Shown: piece after piece, positions 5,976 through 7,780 of the stretch
Numbering within the stretch: position 1 is the first letter of the stretch
How the letters are laid out: every line of letters begins with the position of its first letter
Source: Candidatus Fraserbacteria bacterium RBG_16_55_9
GTDB taxonomy: Bacteria > Bipolaricaulota > Bipolaricaulia > RBG-16-55-9
Assembly (NCBI GenBank): GCA_001778455.1
Contig: MFGX01000038.1
Coordinates: 1-7,780 of the forward strand
Reading direction: 5' to 3'
DNA: 7,780 nucleotides
Program-made: the position numbers and the translations under genes
Notes under the pieces: generated by a model
What the model was told of the DNA's origin: nothing
The model's input: only the letters and a program-made list of their open reading frames with translations
Database searches by the model: none

Positions 5976-7040
5976 TTACAGCCATTTCTTTCTTCGAAAA
6001 TAGACGAGCATGCCACCCGCAATCACAAGCATGATGGCCCAAATCGCAAAATACCCCCAATGCCACCGTAGCTCCGGCATATAGTCAAAATTCATCCCGT
6101 AGACCCCCGCGATGAACGTCAAAGGAATAAAGATCGTCGCGATGATGGTCAACACCTTCATGATCTCGTTCATCTTGTGGCTCAGGCTCGAAAGATAAAT
6201 TTCCAGCATCCCCGCGATCATATCTCGAAACGTCTCGATTGTGTCGATGACTTGGATCGTGTGATCATACACATCCCGAAGGTAGATCAGTGTGGAGTCC
6301 TTAAAGAGCGAAGATTCTCCTCGTTGCAGACCGCTGATCACCTCCCGCAAAGGCCAGATCGACTTGCGCAGGAAGATCATCTCTCTCTTTAGGTGCTGAA
6401 TTTCGTGCAGGGTCTTCGGAGTGGGGTTGATCACCATCTCCTCACTCAGAGACTCGATCCGATCTCCCAGCCGCTCAAGGATGGCAAAATAGTGGTCGAC
6501 GATGGCATCGATCAATGCATAGGCCAGATAATCGGCCCCCATCTTGCGTATACGACCCTTCCCGTTGCGGATTCGTTCTCGGATCGAGTCAAACACATCT
6601 CCTTCCGTCTCTTGAAACGAGAGCACGAAATTTTGCCCGAGGATCAGACTGACCTGCTCGTCTTCTGTTCCCTTCTTTTTCTCACTATCGCTTAACATCC
6701 GTAGAACGATAAAGATATGATCCTCAAAATCCTCCATCTTGGGGCGCTGGCCAGTGCTCAAGATGTCCTCTAGCACCAGAGGGTGCAAGCCGAAATGTTT
6801 TCCCAAGGCTTCGATGACGTCAACCCGATGGAGGCCATCCACGTTGATCCACGTGACCGTGCGTTCCTCCCGAAAGGGGAAACATTCCTCCACCGCACGT
6901 ACTTCTTTTTCTTGGGCGTGGGCTTCGTCGTAATCGATGAGGGTAATTCTTACCTTTTCCGTCTTCTTTTCGCCGATATGGACGAGAGTTCCCGGCGAAA
7001 GACCCGCTTTTTGTGATCTTCTGCGGACAAATTTGGGCAT
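5976..7040 (-). CDS. corA: CorA-family magnesium/cobalt transporter
   Basis: A 354-residue inner-membrane divalent cation channel, close in length to Thermotoga CorA. Residues 1 to about 290 form the cytoplasmic domain: alpha/beta funnel segments such as VTWINVDGL at 62-70, HPLVLEDILSTGQRPKMEDF at 86-105 and FIVLRML at 110-116, then long charged helices at about 170-290. Two membrane segments follow, about 294-313 (VLTIIATIFIPLTFIAGV) and 329-348. The selectivity motif YGMNF lies at 314-318 between them, and the short loop FDYMPELRWHWGY is typical of the family. A basic tail, RRKKWL, is cytoplasmic. The pentameric assembly and Mg2+/Co2+ transport are family knowledge. GAGGTGA lies seven bases before the ATG. 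The gene is 88 bp after HU on the same strand, with a strong stem-loop between, so it may have its own promoter. Confidence 0.96.
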   Translation of the reverse strand: MPKFVRRRSQKAGLSPGTLVHIGEKKTEKVRITLIDYDEAHAQEKEVRAVEECFPFREERTVTWINVDGLHRVDVIEALGKHFGLHPLVLEDILSTGQRPKMEDFEDHIFIVLRMLSDSEKKKGTEDEQVSLILGQNFVLSFQETEGDVFDSIRERIRNGKGRIRKMGADYLAYALIDAIVDHYFAILERLGDRIESLSEEMVINPTPKTLHEIQHLKREMIFLRKSIWPLREVISGLQRGESSLFKDSTLIYLRDVYDHTIQVIDTIETFRDMIAGMLEIYLSSLSHKMNEIMKVLTIIATIFIPLTFIAGVYGMNFDYMPELRWHWGYFAIWAIMLVIAGGMLVYFRRKKWL

Positions 7041-7067
7041 TCTCTGCTCACCTCATGCCTAAAGTGA

Positions 7068-7098
7068 GAGAGGGACTCCTCGCCGAGGAGCCCCTCTT
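7068..7098 (-). terminator. Stem-loop between the HU gene and corA, possible terminator
   Basis: CTCCT at 7076-7080 pairs with AGGAG at 7086-7090 around a five-base loop. After one A/C mismatch the stem continues with GAGAGGG (7068-7074) against CCCCTCT (7092-7098), one G-T pair included, giving about 12 pairs. On the minus strand it lies 30 bases beyond the HU stop and is followed by CTCACTTTAGG, a poor T-run. It may be a weak HU terminator or an attenuator ahead of corA. Confidence 0.5.
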
Positions 7099-7128
7099 CG
7101 CTCGAGTGAATTACGTTTTAACCGAGGT

Positions 7129-7407
7129 TCAACCCCGGGCCAATGCCTTCTTGAAGGCCGTGCTAGGTCGGAACTTGGGCACCCGGCGAGCGGGCACCTG
7201 TATGGGCTGCTTCGTGCGTGGATTGATACGACGTGCTGCCTTCCGCTGATAGGGTTCAAACGTCCCAAACCCTGTCAATCTCACCTTCTCGTTCCTCTGG
7301 CATGATTCCACAATAAGCCCCAAGAAGGTATCGACGGTCTCTGCAGCTTGCCGCTTAGACAGTTGAGTCTTTCGAGCGAGTTGCTCAGTAAATTCTTGCT
7401 TGTTCAT
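7129..7407 (-). CDS. HU/IHF-family DNA-binding protein
   Basis: A 92-residue nucleoid protein that acts as a dimer, bending and wrapping DNA. Family features in order: the helical dimerisation region MNKQEFTEQLARKTQLSKRQ with AAETVDTFLGLIVESC at 21-36; the signature turn VRLTGFGTFE at 42-51; and the DNA-binding beta-arm at about 53-77, RRINPRTKQPIQVPARRVP. Pro63 in the arm takes the place of the intercalating proline of the usual RNP motif, here RINP. The C-terminal helix KFRPSTAFKKAL closes the fold. The start has AGGAG eight bases before the ATG. A small palindrome, CCACTCAGTGG, lies just upstream of the ribosome site. Whether it is HU or an IHF-like paralogue cannot be decided here. No convincing promoter was found upstream. 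Confidence 0.96.
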   Translation of the reverse strand: MNKQEFTEQLARKTQLSKRQAAETVDTFLGLIVESCQRNEKVRLTGFGTFEPYQRKAARRINPRTKQPIQVPARRVPKFRPSTAFKKALARG

Positions 7408-7639
7408 AGGAAATTCTCCTCTTCCTCCACTGAGTGGTTGGATCTGACGGATTAGGGCGTGTTTCGCTTGGCGTAATCTGGACCAGTTGCTGGGCTTCCT
7501 CGGACCCTGCTTCTGAAGCGTGCCCCTCTCTCACCCCCCGATAGAAAATTGCTTTCTCCATCTGCGCTTCTGGGCATTTGCCCACCCCCGCGTGCATGGA
7601 TCATAATGCAAATCCAAGTAGCTGTCAAGAGGGGTTCCC
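7408..7639. other. Divergent intergenic region between HU and CoA-transferase genes
   Basis: This gap holds the HU ribosome site, the CCACTCAGTGG palindrome, and a promoter candidate for the CoA-transferase gene at 7578-7607. A 58-codon minus-strand frame (7385-7561) also crosses it and overlaps the HU start by 23 bases. That frame has no ribosome site and no recognisable motif, so I do not call it. No tRNA or known riboswitch could be recognised. Confidence 0.5.
7578..7607 (+). promoter_or_regulatory. Candidate promoter of the CoA-transferase gene
   Basis: TTGCCC at 7578-7583 and CATAAT at 7602-7607 are 18 bases apart. Transcription would start near 7614, leaving a leader of about 26 bases that includes AAGAGGGG before the TTG start. 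Confidence 0.45.
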
Positions 7640-7780
7640 TTGCGAGATTTGCTCACTGGAATTCGAGTGCTCGACCTTACGCGACTCCTGCCCGGGCCGT
7701 ATGCCACGCTGCTCCTGGCAGATTTAGGCGCAGAAGTGATCAAGATTGAGGAGCCAAGGCATGGAGATCCGGTACGCGGG
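7640..7780 (+). CDS. Family III CoA-transferase (CaiB/BaiF), N-terminal part, cut by window edge
   Basis: Forty-seven codons are open to the right edge. They encode the family's N-terminal signature: LTGIRVLDLTRLLPGPYAT (residues 5-23), then LADLGAEVIKIEEPRHGDPVR (26-46). This is the Rossmann-like CoA-binding start shared by formyl-CoA transferase, carnitine CoA-transferase CaiB and alpha-methylacyl-CoA racemase. The catalytic Asp lies beyond the window, so transferase and racemase cannot be told apart. The start is called as TTG at 7640 because AAGAGGGG (7627-7634) lies five bases before it and an in-frame stop occurs at 7619. TTG at 7649 is the only close alternative, and no ATG is available. 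A CoA-linked acyl activation or degradation role is inferred from the family only. Confidence 0.9.
   Translation, partial: MRDLLTGIRVLDLTRLLPGPYATLLLADLGAEVIKIEEPRHGDPVRG

Noticed and set aside
7013..7249. 78-codon plus-strand frame over the corA-HU junction
   Set aside because: It is antisense to the HU C-terminus and the intergenic stem-loop, has no motif, and the two minus-strand genes explain the region.
7475..7515. Segment reading CAGGGTCCGAGGAAGCCC on the minus strand, resembling the SRP RNA apical motif
   Set aside because: The SRP hallmark needs the GGAA tetraloop closed by UCC/GGA with an AGCAG side. Here UCC and GGA are only two bases apart and cannot close a tetraloop, and no long flanking helix is visible.
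7385..7561. 58-codon minus-strand frame upstream of and overlapping the HU start
   Set aside because: It was considered as a leader peptide or small gene coupled to HU. There is no Shine-Dalgarno before its ATG, the sequence matches nothing I know, and the last 23 bases just enter the HU gene in another frame.

Overview
This looks like an ordinary bacterial chromosomal segment of moderately high GC with compact gene spacing. Strong Shine-Dalgarno sequences precede most genes, and candidate sigma70-type promoters can be read in the divergent gaps. No transposase, integrase, tRNA, rRNA, CRISPR array or phage gene is visible. The taxon cannot be fixed from the sequence. The bifunctional sugar nucleotidyltransferase resembles the archaeal/thermophile ST0452 type, but HU, PanD and CorA are of bacterial type. 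A deep-branching or uncultured, possibly thermophilic, bacterium would fit, but that is only a guess.

Layout. Positions 1-2289 form a minus-strand cluster, read right to left: a sugar-1-phosphate nucleotidyltransferase with a left-handed beta-helix domain (982-2289), an alpha/beta hydrolase (157-942), and the first 37 codons of an unrecognised gene running off the left edge (1-112). Divergent from it, at 2397-4283, is an exported M1-family zinc aminopeptidase. Its promoter sits so close to the ATG that the mRNA may be leaderless. The 3' end of this ORF runs antisense through the last 211 bp of panD (aspartate 1-decarboxylase, 4073-4453, minus). A 137-bp gap with back-to-back promoters separates panD from a class III PLP aminotransferase (4591-5919, plus). 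That gene converges on corA (5976-7040, minus), which is preceded by an HU-family DNA-binding protein gene (7129-7407, minus). A further divergent gap leads to the start of a family III (CaiB/BaiF) CoA-transferase gene (7640-7780, plus), cut by the right edge.

How the genes relate. Most are unrelated metabolic or housekeeping genes. The one suggestive pairing is panD, which makes beta-alanine for pantothenate/CoA, with the divergent omega-aminotransferase, whose family acts on GABA, beta-alanine and similar amines. They share a short control region containing a GC-rich palindrome. A second perfect 14-bp palindrome covers the panD start codon.

I see no convincing undescribed defence, mobile or RNA system here. 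The best leads are the peptidase/panD antisense overlap, the palindrome on the panD start, the putative leaderless peptidase mRNA, and the altered metal site of the nucleotidyltransferase.
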